A stretch of 64,000 nt of DNA from Terrimicrobiaceae bacterium (GTDB lineage: Bacteria; Verrucomicrobiota; Verrucomicrobiia; Chthoniobacterales; Terrimicrobiaceae), in NCBI GenBank assembly GCA_018402345.1, contig JAGYIV010000008.1, positions 434,001-498,000 of the forward strand, written 5' to 3'. Position numbers and translations under genes: made by a program. Position 1 is the stretch's first letter. Every line of letters starts with the position of its first letter. The notes beneath the pieces are model-generated. The model had not been told where the DNA came from. It saw only the letters and a program-made list of their open reading frames with translations, and made no database searches. This document shows positions 29,484 to 37,993 of this stretch, piece by piece.

Positions 29484-29789
29484 CTAAATGAGGAGCCATG
29501 CCGCGTAAAAGCAGACGGCAAAAATTCCCACAATTCCGGCAACTCCGGTCACACGGGCTGTGGATTCGCCCAGCAATCCGCTGTCTTTGTGGACGCAAAG
29601 CGAGGCGAACGCAGACCAGAGTAGAGGCACCAGAAAGAGGAGGAATCCATTGTGGGAAAGCCACACGGGAAACCGGGGAAACATGTCCTCCACGTTCGCA
29701 GCGTAGCCTCCGGCCTTTAGCAGCACACGAAGAGCAAGCATGCCGAGCGAGGCGAAGACAAATTGGGTGAAGGCGATGGTGAGGATCAT
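29484..29789 (-). CDS. Small membrane protein, unknown function
   Basis: A 101-residue protein with about three hydrophobic segments (TIAFTQFVFASLGMLAL near the start, NGFLLFLVPLLWSAFASL, and VAGIVGIFAVCFYAAWLL at the end). No family recognised. Its start ATG overlaps the stop of aroE by 4 bp (ATGA), so it is translationally coupled to aroE and is the last gene of that transcript. Confidence 0.6.
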   Translation of the reverse strand: MILTIAFTQFVFASLGMLALRVLLKAGGYAANVEDMFPRFPVWLSHNGFLLFLVPLLWSAFASLCVHKDSGLLGESTARVTGVAGIVGIFAVCFYAAWLLI

Positions 29790-30718
29790 GGCGTGGAAAA
29801 CAGGGCTTGGCGCATCACCTCGAGGGGAGCGGGGCGATTGAACCAGATTTCAAAGGAAAGCGCGCCTTGGTGCAGCAGCATTGAAAGACCGTTTGCGGTG
29901 CGCGCTCCAGCGGCGGCGGCGTCCTCGAGCAACCTCGTCGCGCCTCCGGAGTAGACCGTGTCGTAAACGAGAAGGCTCGGAGATATCAAGCGGGCGGGCA
30001 ACGCAGGGGGATCGCTGCGTTTCATGCCGAGCGCCGTGGCATTGATCACCAAATCCGCGTGCTCCAACTCGCGCGCGAGCGCCGATTCGTCATGGGGAAT
30101 CGCCACCAGACGTTCGACAGGTCCGGCGGGTTTTTCAGAGCGGAAGCGCGGGGCGAGTTCGGCCGCCAATGCCTGCGCTTTTTCGACGGATCGATTCACC
30201 AGCACAAGGCGCTCGCAGGCTTCCATAGCGCATTGCACCGCGATGGCGCGCCCGGCGCCGCCACCGGCACCAAGCAGCACAACCCGAAGATCCTTCAAAT
30301 CCACAAGAAACTCCTCGCGGATTGCCCGCGAGAGACCCGGCCCGTCGGTATTGAAGCCGATGAGCCTCTGCCCATCGACCACGACTGTGTTCACGCTTCC
30401 CGAGGCGCGCGCGTAGTCGTCGACCTCATCGACCCCCGCCAACGCGGCGGCCTTGTGGGGGATCGTGACATTCGCCCCTAAAAACCCCGCCGCAGGCAAG
30501 GCTCGAAGCGCCTCGGGGAAGTGCGTGGCATCGACATGCAGGCGTGTGTAGGCGACTGGAATCCCACACGCCTTGAGGGCGGCATTGTGGAATACTGGGG
30601 ACCGCGAATGTTCCACAGGATCACCGAACACCCCCAACCGCACCGGCGGCGAGAAGCGCTGAAAAGCGTCCGCACCGCCCGACAAATCCGACCACTCGAA
30701 CAATTCAGGGGCATCCAT
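29786..30718 (-). CDS. aroE: Shikimate dehydrogenase
   Basis: Reduces 3-dehydroshikimate to shikimate with NADPH in the aromatic amino-acid pathway. Within 310 residues: GDPVEHSRSPVFHNAAL (substrate-binding Ser residues), NVTIPHK with the catalytic Lys, GFNTDGPGL with the catalytic Asp, and the NADP-binding loop LLGAGGGAGRA. About 25 residues precede the usual start, making it longer than the typical 275. It is 49 bp downstream of trpA, so mnmG-trpA-aroE and the small membrane protein may form one transcript. Confidence 0.95.
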   Translation of the reverse strand: MDAPELFEWSDLSGGADAFQRFSPPVRLGVFGDPVEHSRSPVFHNAALKACGIPVAYTRLHVDATHFPEALRALPAAGFLGANVTIPHKAAALAGVDEVDDYARASGSVNTVVVDGQRLIGFNTDGPGLSRAIREEFLVDLKDLRVVLLGAGGGAGRAIAVQCAMEACERLVLVNRSVEKAQALAAELAPRFRSEKPAGPVERLVAIPHDESALARELEHADLVINATALGMKRSDPPALPARLISPSLLVYDTVYSGGATRLLEDAAAAGARTANGLSMLLHQGALSFEIWFNRPAPLEVMRQALFSTP

Positions 30719-30767
30719 CGGCTCAACAAAGCAGGGCGTGCGAGGCGTGGCAAGGCGGGTCGATTCC

Positions 30768-31580
30768 CTACCTTGCCGATTTCACCGCGGATCCGATCGG
30801 TGCCACAAAATCGTGCACATGCTCCGCGAGGCCCGAAGACGCCCCATGCTCGCCGATGCGGCGCACGATCGCGCTACCGACCACGACGGCGTCCGAGCGC
30901 CTCGCGACCTCGGCGGCCTGCTCGGGTGTTGAAATCCCGAACCCAACGGCGATGGGCAGGTTGGTATGCGAGCGGATTTGCGCGACCTGCGCGGCGATGT
31001 CGTCGGCGAGACTGGTTTGCTCGCCGGTGACGCCTTCCCGGGAGACATAGTAGATGAACCCCTGCGCGGATTTCGCGATCAGTTCCATGCGCTGCGCGGG
31101 AGTGGTGGGTGCGATCAGGCGAATCGGCAGGAGGCCGTGAGAGGCCATGAGTTCGTTATTCCGCGCAGCTTCGTCGGGCGGCAGGTCCAAAATCAATAGT
31201 CCATCGGCTCCTGCGGCGGCCGCATCGGCATGGAAACGCTCGAAGCCGTAGATGTAAACCGGGTTCAGATACGTGAAGAGCACGATGGGGATTTGCGATG
31301 TTTTGCGAATAGTCCGCACTGCCTCCAGCACGCCCGCTACCGTCGCCCCAGCGGCGATGGCACGCCCGGAAGCGGCTTGGATCGTGGGTCCGTCGGCCAA
31401 GGGGTCCGAAAAGGGAATGCCCAACTCGAGGATATCGACACCCGCGCGCTCCAGCGCGACGGCAATTGCGGCCGTGTCGGCAAGACTGGGGTCGCCTGCT
31501 GTGATGTAGGCGATGAACCCGGATTTCCCGGCGGCCTTGAGATTCTCGAATGTGGTGTCGATGCGATTGGGTGTGCTCAT
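30768..31580 (-). CDS. trpA: Tryptophan synthase alpha chain
   Basis: Cleaves indole-3-glycerol phosphate to indole for the beta chain. The 270-residue TIM-barrel protein shows [18 protein letters not shown] with the catalytic Glu and Asp, then [10 protein letters not shown] and [14 protein letters not shown], the phosphate-binding motif. No trpB is adjacent in this window, although trpB and trpA are usually neighbours. The start ATG overlaps the mnmG stop by 4 bp. Confidence 0.96.
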   Translation of the reverse strand: MSTPNRIDTTFENLKAAGKSGFIAYITAGDPSLADTAAIAVALERAGVDILELGIPFSDPLADGPTIQAASGRAIAAGATVAGVLEAVRTIRKTSQIPIVLFTYLNPVYIYGFERFHADAAAAGADGLLILDLPPDEAARNNELMASHGLLPIRLIAPTTPAQRMELIAKSAQGFIYYVSREGVTGEQTSLADDIAAQVAQIRSHTNLPIAVGFGISTPEQAAEVARRSDAVVVGSAIVRRIGEHGASSGLAEHVHDFVAPIGSAVKSAR

Positions 31581-33460
31581 GTGGTAGTGGTGGGCATCTC
31601 AGCTCCGCGAACGATCCAGACGCCGAGCAATGCGATATCCGACGGCGTGACGCCGCTCAAGCGCGAGGCTTGGCCGAGGGTTTCTGGGCGGACCGCGGAA
31701 AGTTTCTGCACAGCCTCGGTGCGGAGGCCCTTGATCGCGGTGTAGTCGATCCAATCGGGGATTTTCTTCCCCTCGTGGCGGGCGGTGCGGGCGATCTGCT
31801 CCTCCTGGCGCTGGATGTAGCCGGCATACTTGAGATCGGTTTCCACCTGCATCCAGACATCCGCCGGAAATTGAGAGGCGATCGCCTCCGGCAGCGCGGC
31901 ATGGGAATTTTCGGGACGCTTGAGCCACAGCCCCAATGGCACGGCATCCACCTTGAACTCGCCGAGGCGCGCCTTGAGTTCAGCCAAGCGGGCCGTTTTT
32001 TCGCGGTATCTTGACTCCCTCAATCCGTCCACCAGCCGAAGATCGACGGCTTTGCCGGTGAGGCGCAGGTCGGCATTGTCCTGGCGCAGGAGGAGACGGT
32101 ATTCCGCGCGGCTCGTGAACATGCGGTAGGGCTCAGGCGTGCCGCGCGTGACGAGGTCGTCGAGCATGACTCCGAGGTAGCCCTCGTGGCGCGCGATCTC
32201 CAGCGCGGGCCTGCCGAGGCGCTTCAATGCGGCATTCGCTCCGGCGACCAAGCCCTGCCCCGCGGCCTCTTCGTAGCCCGAGGTGCCATTGATCTGCCCG
32301 GCAAAATACAGGCCCGGCATGCGCTTTGTCTCGAGCGTGGTGTGGAGCTGGGTGGGCGGGCAGTAGTCATACTCGACCGCGTAGCCGGGGCGAAGAATCT
32401 CGGCGTTCTCAAGCCCTCTGATGCTACGGATGAACGCGTATTGCACGTCGAACGGCAGGCTGGTTGAAATGCCGTTCACATAAATCTCGTCGGTATGCCG
32501 CCCCTCGGGCTCGAGGAAGAGCTGGTGCTGGTCCTTGTGGGAGAATTTGACCACCTTGTCCTCGATGCTCGGGCAGTAGCGCGGCCCCACGCCTTCGATC
32601 ACCCCGGAATACATCGGCGACTTGTGGAGGTTCGCTCGAATGATCTCGTGGGTTTTTTCATTCGTGTGCGTGATCCAGCAGGGAATCTGGCGCGCGTGGA
32701 ATGCCCCTTCGCGCCATTCGTTCAGCGTGTGGAGATCGTCCTCGCCGCGGCGGATCGTGTCGGCCATGTAACTGAATAGCGGTGGCGGGTCGTCGCCGTG
32801 CTGCGGATCGCATATTGAAAAATCGATGCTGCGCGCGAGCAACCGGCAGGGCGTGCCGGTCTTGAACCGCTCAACCTCGAAGCCAAGGTCGCGGAGGCAG
32901 TCGCTGAAGGTCGACACCGAGTCTCCCAGCCTTCCGCCGCTTTGATTGCGCAGGCCGACATGCAGGAGCCCGCGCATGAATGTGCCAGTGGTGACAACCA
33001 CCGCGGGAGCGTTGAAGCGAATGCCGAAGCTCGTCTCCAACCCCTCCACGCCGTTTTCTCCGGTGATCAGGCGCGACACGTTGGCCTGCTTCAAATCGAG
33101 CCCCGGCTGCCTTTCGAGAATCGCCTTGATGCGGAATTGGTAGGCTTTTTTGTCGCACTGCGCCCTCGGCGCGCGAACGCTCGGGCCCTTCGTGGCGTTG
33201 AGCATGCGGAATTGGATGCCGGTGGCGTCGGCGTTGAGTCCCATGATGCCGCCGAGGGCGTCGATCTCGCGCACCATGTGGCCCTTGGCAAGACCGCCGA
33301 TCGCGGGATTGCAGGACATCTGCCCCACGGTATCGGCGTTTTGCGTGAGGAGAAGCGTCTCGCAACCCAGTCGGGCCGACGCCAGCGCTGCCTCGATGCC
33401 GGCATGCCCGGCACCGATCACGATCACATCGTAGGATTTCGGGTAGACAAAATCGCTCAA
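31577..33460 (-). CDS. mnmG: tRNA uridine-5-carboxymethylaminomethyl modification enzyme MnmG
   Basis: The FAD-dependent partner of MnmE that modifies wobble uridine 34 in several tRNAs. 627 residues: FAD loop [19 protein letters not shown] at the N-terminus, [12 protein letters not shown] and DALGG as family signatures, GTPCRL, and [14 protein letters not shown] in the middle; the C-terminal helical domain ends [10 protein letters not shown]. The start is a TTG at 33460, two bases after the upstream stop; no ATG gives a complete FAD motif. It overlaps trpA by 4 bp. Confidence 0.97.
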   Translation of the reverse strand: MSDFVYPKSYDVIVIGAGHAGIEAALASARLGCETLLLTQNADTVGQMSCNPAIGGLAKGHMVREIDALGGIMGLNADATGIQFRMLNATKGPSVRAPRAQCDKKAYQFRIKAILERQPGLDLKQANVSRLITGENGVEGLETSFGIRFNAPAVVVTTGTFMRGLLHVGLRNQSGGRLGDSVSTFSDCLRDLGFEVERFKTGTPCRLLARSIDFSICDPQHGDDPPPLFSYMADTIRRGEDDLHTLNEWREGAFHARQIPCWITHTNEKTHEIIRANLHKSPMYSGVIEGVGPRYCPSIEDKVVKFSHKDQHQLFLEPEGRHTDEIYVNGISTSLPFDVQYAFIRSIRGLENAEILRPGYAVEYDYCPPTQLHTTLETKRMPGLYFAGQINGTSGYEEAAGQGLVAGANAALKRLGRPALEIARHEGYLGVMLDDLVTRGTPEPYRMFTSRAEYRLLLRQDNADLRLTGKAVDLRLVDGLRESRYREKTARLAELKARLGEFKVDAVPLGLWLKRPENSHAALPEAIASQFPADVWMQVETDLKYAGYIQRQEEQIARTARHEGKKIPDWIDYTAIKGLRTEAVQKLSAVRPETLGQASRLSGVTPSDIALLGVWIVRGAEMPTTTT

Positions 33461-33461
33461 G

Positions 33462-33998
33462 TTAGTCGTTGGCGATGCCGTGCTCTGCGAGCTTTTTGGC
33501 CAGTTCCTCAGGGCCGAGCTTGAAGCTATTTTTCAGAACAATGTCTCCGGCGATGAAATTGTCGAAGGTCCCGCGCACGGCGATGTTCTCGCCTTGAACG
33601 ATAAACGAATTCTTTTGAAGCACATCGCCATTCCAATTGGTGGTGGAGACCGTGGCTTTGGTCTCGTTGTTCGCCACCAACACCCCGCCAGAGGCGATGT
33701 AGTCGGGATCGAACACCGCCTTCACATCGGGCGTCTGGACCGTTGGCAACTGCATGAACACAGCAAGCGGAACCCCCTCCTCACCGCCGTCCTGCGTGAT
33801 TTTCCCCACCCTCCCATACACGCAAATCCGCATGCCGTTGTATTTCTGAAGCGCTGCGGTGACGGACTTCGAGAAATCGCCCACAATTGTCTCGAGCGTC
33901 ACAAAGCCATCCGGCGGCAGCGGAGCCAATCCGGTTTGCGCCGGCAGATTCGCGCAAAGACAAAAGATCGAAACAAGCGCCAAGGTGATCGGTTTCAT
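33462..33998 (-). CDS. Secreted OB-fold (tRNA_anti-like) protein
   Basis: About 178 residues starting [20 protein letters not shown], with a signal peptide (cleavage after LPA). The remainder ([43 protein letters not shown]) has the strand pattern of the bacterial tRNA_anti-like/OB-fold domain found in exported proteins of unknown role. An ATG at 34004 adds two residues and is equally possible. It lies one base from mnmG on the same strand, so they are probably co-transcribed. Confidence 0.65.
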   Translation of the reverse strand: MKPITLALVSIFCLCANLPAQTGLAPLPPDGFVTLETIVGDFSKSVTAALQKYNGMRICVYGRVGKITQDGGEEGVPLAVFMQLPTVQTPDVKAVFDPDYIASGGVLVANNETKATVSTTNWNGDVLQKNSFIVQGENIAVRGTFDNFIAGDIVLKNSFKLGPEELAKKLAEHGIAND

Positions 33999-34075
33999 GG
34001 TCATGGTGCAGAATGGAACATCCACCGCGGCGACTCAACGCAAATTCCAACGCACGGGTTTCACACAAAACTCTT

Positions 34076-34510
34076 TCACACCGGCACGATGAGTCCTTCC
34101 GCTTCGGCGAGTTTTTTCTGGTTCCCGTCAAATGTCAGGAAATGTGTCGCCTCCATTTTGATGGCGCTTGCCACATGAAGAATATCAAACCCTCGATGCC
34201 CGGCTGTCAGAGTGTAAATCCCGGAAAGTCGCTTCGATTCTTCGAGCACAGTGGCGAGATTGGACGTGGCCACGACCAATCTTTCCTGTGAGATGGCCGT
34301 TTCGAATCCAGCCCAATACAGAGCAGCGAAACCAGATGGGATCGCTTTCCGAAACTCGGCGAACCTCAGAGCGTTCCCAAACTCGAAGTGTGTCAGGCTG
34401 TTCAGGAAGACAGGTTTTGTATTCTGAGACGCCCATGCCACAGCGTTCGGGCTGTGTGCATCGTTTCCGTAAAGGGAAAACAAGAAACTGGTGTCGCAGT
34501 AAATCACCAT
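34076..34510 (-). CDS. PIN-domain ribonuclease toxin
   Basis: A 144-residue PIN-domain protein. Acidic active-site positions appear in YCDTSFLFSLY, HFEFGNALRF, GFDILHVASAI and FLTFDGNQ. Encoded just downstream of, and overlapping by 7 bp, a Phd/YefM-type antitoxin, so this is a type II toxin-antitoxin module. Its RNA target is unknown. Confidence 0.88.
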   Translation of the reverse strand: MVIYCDTSFLFSLYGNDAHSPNAVAWASQNTKPVFLNSLTHFEFGNALRFAEFRKAIPSGFAALYWAGFETAISQERLVVATSNLATVLEESKRLSGIYTLTAGHRGFDILHVASAIKMEATHFLTFDGNQKKLAEAEGLIVPV

Positions 34511-34755
34511 TTTCCGCCAGCCTCGGCCAAAAGCGCAGCCGATTGTTCCGCACTCAGCACATGCTCCCCGCTACGGTCCCTACGGACCTCTGGACTGGAA
34601 GACCAATCTACTACTTCTGAACCTTGAGCTGTTTCAGGACTCAATCGGGCAATCACAACACCTCGCTGAGTGATAAGAACATTCTCCCCCGCCTTGATCC
34701 AGCGCAACACACTGGTGTAGCGGTTTCGCAAGTCTCGAACGGTCGCTGTTTTCAT
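34504..34755 (-). CDS. Phd/YefM-family antitoxin
   Basis: An 83-residue protein starting MKTATVRDLRNRYTSVLRWI. The T-V-R-D-L-R ... V-L-R-W-I ... GENVLITQRGVVIARL pattern is the Phd/YefM fold, which binds DNA as a dimer and neutralises the toxin through a flexible C-terminus (here HVLSAEQSAALLAEAGG). The promoter predicted upstream would make a leaderless or nearly leaderless mRNA. Confidence 0.88.
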   Translation of the reverse strand: MKTATVRDLRNRYTSVLRWIKAGENVLITQRGVVIARLSPETAQGSEVVDWSSSPEVRRDRSGEHVLSAEQSAALLAEAGGKW

Positions 34756-34763
34756 CGTAGCAC

Positions 34764-34792
34764 AATAATGGAGCCGTTTTTTGCAAGGTCAA
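34764..34792 (-). promoter_or_regulatory. Predicted promoter of the Phd/PIN operon
   Basis: On the minus strand TTGACC (34792-34787) and ATTATT (34769-34764) are 17 bp apart. The antitoxin ATG begins 8 bases after the -10, so transcription would start at or just before the start codon. No Shine-Dalgarno sequence is visible. Confidence 0.5.
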
Positions 34793-34865
34793 TATCCCCG
34801 ATTTGCCAAGAGCTTCACCTGTCCAAACGGATTGAAACAGGTTTCCATCTCCGATTGGGCAGGCG

Positions 34866-36248
34866 TCATGCTTGCCCGATTGCTTCAGCGAGGGCCGAGG
34901 CGATACAGTCGGCATGTCGGTCGATCACCTCTTGGTCGCGGCCTTCGATGAGGAGGCGGACTTTCGGCTCGGTGCCGGAATAGCGCAGGAGAACGCGGCC
35001 TTTGCCGTTCAACTCGGCCTCGGCGGCAGCGAGGTGGGTTTGGACTTCCGTTAGCGCCTCGAGAGGCGGCTTCTCTTTCACGCGCAGGTTGCGTTGGGCC
35101 TGGGGATATTTTTTCAGCACCTGCTTGAGTTCGCTCAAGGGTTTCCCTGTTTCGATCATGACGCGGAGGATTTGAAGAGCGCTCACGATCCCGTCGCCGG
35201 TGGTGGCGAAGTCGCGGAAAATCATGTGCCCGCTTTGCTCGCCGCCGACATTGTGCCCGTGGCGGAGCATTTCTTCGATGACATAGCGGTCTCCGACCTT
35301 GGCGCGGAGCACACGCCCGCCGTGGGCCTCAAGTGTCTCGTCCAAGCCGAAATTGCTCATCACTGTGGCCACAAGAGTGTTCCCCTCGAGGCATCCCCGG
35401 CGGAGGGAATCGACCGCGGCGATGGCCATGATCTCGTCGCCGTCCACCAAGTCGCCGTGCTCGTCGCAGAGCAACACACGATCGGCATCGCCGTCGTGTG
35501 TGATCCCAATATGGGCCTTGGAGTCGCGCACCAGGGCCTGGATTTGCTCCGGGTGCGTGCTGCCGCAGTTGGTGTTGATGTTTGTGCCGTTCGGTTGGTT
35601 GTGGATCACGACGACCTCCGCGCCGAGTTCGCGGAGAATCCATGGGCTCGACTTGTAAGCGGCGCCATTCGCGCAATCCAGCGCGATGCGCAGCGGCTCG
35701 AGCGTGAGTCCGCGTGGGAAGCTCTGCTTGGCGAACTCGACATAGCGGCCAAGCGCGTCGTCGATGCGCATCGCCTTGCCGATCTTCGTGGCGGTGGGGC
35801 GGATATTTTCGATCTCGCCGCTGAAGACGAGATGCTCGATGCGCGCCTCGATGTCGTCGTCGAGCTTGTATCCGTCGTGGCGGAAAAATTTGATGCCATT
35901 GTCCTCGTAGGGATTGTGGGACGCCGAGAGCACGATGCCCGCATCAGCGCGCAGGGAGCGGGTGATGTAGGCCACACCGGGCGTGGGCAGCGGACCGATC
36001 AGCAGGACATCCGCCCCAAGCGAGGTCAACCCGGCGACCATGGCGTTTTCCAGCATGTAGCCCGAGAGGCGCGTGTCCTTCCCGAGAACGATCCGCAGGC
36101 GACCGGAGTGCTTGGCGGAGCGGCATTCCGCAAAGACATGCGCCGCCGCGCGCCCGAGCTTCAATGCCGTTTCGGCGGTCACCGGCTCGATATTGGCCAC
36201 CCCGCGGACTCCGTCGGTCCCGAACAATTTGCGATGAGTGCCGCTCAT
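34866..36248 (-). CDS. glmM: Phosphoglucosamine mutase
   Basis: Converts glucosamine-6-phosphate to glucosamine-1-phosphate for peptidoglycan and LPS precursors. 460 residues: FGTDGVRGVAN near the start, the phosphoserine loop VLSASHNPYEDNGIKFF, the metal site THDGDADRVLL, the sugar-binding GGEQSGHMIF and the phosphate-binding RYSGTEPKVRLL. It is the last gene of a folP-cdaA-(mini-cdaR)-glmM chain. In Gram-positive bacteria GlmM binds and inhibits CdaA, so the linkage may have regulatory meaning here too. The ATG directly follows the upstream TAA. Confidence 0.97.
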   Translation of the reverse strand: MSGTHRKLFGTDGVRGVANIEPVTAETALKLGRAAAHVFAECRSAKHSGRLRIVLGKDTRLSGYMLENAMVAGLTSLGADVLLIGPLPTPGVAYITRSLRADAGIVLSASHNPYEDNGIKFFRHDGYKLDDDIEARIEHLVFSGEIENIRPTATKIGKAMRIDDALGRYVEFAKQSFPRGLTLEPLRIALDCANGAAYKSSPWILRELGAEVVVIHNQPNGTNINTNCGSTHPEQIQALVRDSKAHIGITHDGDADRVLLCDEHGDLVDGDEIMAIAAVDSLRRGCLEGNTLVATVMSNFGLDETLEAHGGRVLRAKVGDRYVIEEMLRHGHNVGGEQSGHMIFRDFATTGDGIVSALQILRVMIETGKPLSELKQVLKKYPQAQRNLRVKEKPPLEALTEVQTHLAAAEAELNGKGRVLLRYSGTEPKVRLLIEGRDQEVIDRHADCIASALAEAIGQA

Positions 36249-36398
36249 TTAGCGATTTTTCTGGGTTGTTGTTTCTTTCATGAATTCAAACCGCTGGGGT
36301 GTCCTGCCGACGTTCTGCTTGATGAGATACCACAGGGCGAACGCCAGGATCAGGCTCACGAGCTTGGCCTGCCAGTTGTTGAGGAGGATTGTTTTCAT
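36249..36398 (-). CDS. Mini-CdaR: single-pass membrane protein between cdaA and glmM
   Basis: A 49-residue protein from an ATG at 36398, beginning MKTILLNNWQAKLVSLILAF. One membrane helix (LVSLILAFALWYLI) preceded by NNWQAK resembles the N-terminal anchor of CdaR/YbbR proteins (x-N-N-x-x-x-K-L-L-S-L-x-L-A-x-x-L-W). No YbbR domain follows; the protein ends QRFEFMKETTTQKNR. Position matches cdaR in cdaA-cdaR-glmM operons. It overlaps the annotated end of cdaA by 113 bp, but a stop in a third frame would make a 4-bp ATGA overlap at 36395-36398. The glmM ATG follows its TAA immediately. Confidence 0.65.
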   Translation of the reverse strand: MKTILLNNWQAKLVSLILAFALWYLIKQNVGRTPQRFEFMKETTTQKNR

Positions 36399-37161
36399 AC
36401 TGTTCGTGGAAAAGAAGCTGGTTGAGGCGTTCGCGGAACTTCTCGACACCCAAGTTGCGCTCGATGACTCCGCGGTGGCAAATCGAAACCTGGCCGGTTT
36501 CCTCGGACACGATCAACGAAACCGCATCCGACTCCTCGCCCAGTCCAAGCCCCGCGCGGTGGCGCAGGCCAAGGTCCCTGTCGAGATCCTCGCGCTGGGT
36601 CAGCGGAAAGATGCATGCCGCCGCGACGATGCGGTCTCCGGCAACCACCATACCGCCGTCGTGCAGAACGGTTTTAGGGTGAAACACTGTCAACGCGAGT
36701 TCCTTGGAGAACTTGGCATCGAGGGCGACTCCGGTCTCCACGATGGCTTTCAGGCTGAGGTCGCGCTCGATCGCGATGAGCGCACCGAACCCCTTGCTCG
36801 ACAACTCGAACACGGCATCGGTGATCACCTCGATGGTTTCCTTTTCCTCCACCCCGGTTGTGAAAAACCGGTGGCTTCCCAGCTCGGTGAGGGCACGGCG
36901 CAGTTCGGGTTGGAAGATCACCACCAAAGCGATCGCAAGAAACACAGAGATGCTCCGGAGCAACCAACCGATCACCTCGAGATTCAGCAACTGAGAAACG
37001 AGCGTGAGTGTGAGGAACACCAGCGCGAGACCGATCAGGATGCGTGCGCCGTGGGTGCCGCGGAGGTAAAGGTAGATGTAATAAATAACCGCCGCGAGGA
37101 TGATGATCTCGACGCCCGAGGTCCACTGGGACTGGAGAAAGGAGAGAACAGCGTCAAGCAT
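36286..37161 (-). CDS. cdaA: Diadenylate cyclase CdaA
   Basis: Membrane-bound synthase of the second messenger c-di-AMP. About three N-terminal membrane segments (VEIIILAAVIYYIYLYL, ILIGLALVFLTLTLVS, SISVFLAIALVVIF) precede the DAC domain, with the two catalytic motifs LHDGGMVV and RHRAGLGLGEES. As read, the protein is 291 residues and its last 35 (from about QLAGQAREPD) do not resemble the family and overlap mini-cdaR. One extra A in the AAAA at 36410-36413 would end the protein at a TGA (36395-36397), at about 255 residues. It overlaps folP by 8 bp. Confidence 0.93.
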   Translation of the reverse strand: MLDAVLSFLQSQWTSGVEIIILAAVIYYIYLYLRGTHGARILIGLALVFLTLTLVSQLLNLEVIGWLLRSISVFLAIALVVIFQPELRRALTELGSHRFFTTGVEEKETIEVITDAVFELSSKGFGALIAIERDLSLKAIVETGVALDAKFSKELALTVFHPKTVLHDGGMVVAGDRIVAAACIFPLTQREDLDRDLGLRHRAGLGLGEESDAVSLIVSEETGQVSICHRGVIERNLGVEKFRERLNQLLFHEQYENNPPQQLAGQAREPDPGVRPVVSHQAERRQDTPAV

Positions 37162-37993
37162 CTCCCAGAATCGCCTCGGTCATTCGAAGCGCCTCCTTGT
37201 GGGGTTTCGGATCGTGCACCCGGAAAATGCGCGCCCCGCGCTCGCGGCAGCAGGAGGTCAATGCCACCCCTGGCCAGTGCCTGTCCTCGATGCGCGGCGA
37301 ACCGGCGATCCACCCGAGGAACGACTTGCGCGACACTCCGATCAGCAGCGGCCTCCCGAACCCCGCGAATAAGGAAAGCCCGCGGAGCAACTGCCTGTTG
37401 TGCTCGGGGGTTTTTCCAAATCCGATTCCTGGGTCGAGAACGATGCGCATCGGGTCGATACCCGAAGTTATCGCGGCATCCAGTGCCTGTCGAAAAAATT
37501 CCCCGACCTCGCGCAAGACATCCTCGTAGACGGGATCCAACTGCATCGTGCGGGGTTCGCCGCGCATGTGCATGACCACCACGCCAACACCAGACCTCGC
37601 AACCAGCGGTATCATTTCAGGATCGCCGCACAGGCCGGTGACATCGTTGACAATATCCGCTCCAGCCTCAATGGCTGCGGCGGCCACCGTCGCCTTGCAG
37701 GTGTCGATGGATATGGGCGCTTCGGTCCGGGCACGGAGGGCGCGGATGACAGGAATGACGCGGCGCAACTCCTCAGCCGCCGGCACGCTTTCCGCGCCTG
37801 GCCTCGTCGACTCGCCCCCGACATCGAGGATATCCGCGCCGTCATCGAGCATTTTCATTCCGTGATCACATGCGGCGGCGGGCTCCATGAACGAACCGCC
37901 GTCGGAAAACGAATCGGGCGTGGCATTGAGGATTCCCATGACTAGGCCCCTGCGCGAGAGATCGAGGCGGGAATTCCTGATGCTCCAAATCAC
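37154..37993 (-). CDS. folP: Dihydropteroate synthase
   Basis: Condenses p-aminobenzoate with dihydropterin pyrophosphate in folate synthesis; target of sulfonamides. 279 residues: MGILNATPDSFSDGG (pyrophosphate loop), DILDVGGESTRPGAE, PISIDTCKA, DIVNDVTGL and VLDPGIGFGKTPEHN. The start is a GTG that overlaps the hisD stop (GTGA). It heads the cyclic-dinucleotide/glmM chain; folP-glmM linkage is a common bacterial arrangement. Confidence 0.96.
   Translation of the reverse strand: MIWSIRNSRLDLSRRGLVMGILNATPDSFSDGGSFMEPAAACDHGMKMLDDGADILDVGGESTRPGAESVPAAEELRRVIPVIRALRARTEAPISIDTCKATVAAAAIEAGADIVNDVTGLCGDPEMIPLVARSGVGVVVMHMRGEPRTMQLDPVYEDVLREVGEFFRQALDAAITSGIDPMRIVLDPGIGFGKTPEHNRQLLRGLSLFAGFGRPLLIGVSRKSFLGWIAGSPRIEDRHWPGVALTSCCRERGARIFRVHDPKPHKEALRMTEAILGDA

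Noticed and set aside
34830-34895. Terminator after glmM
   Set aside because: A GGGCAAGC/GCCTGCCC stem spans the glmM stop codon on the minus strand but has a mismatch and no T-tract, so I could not support an intrinsic terminator.
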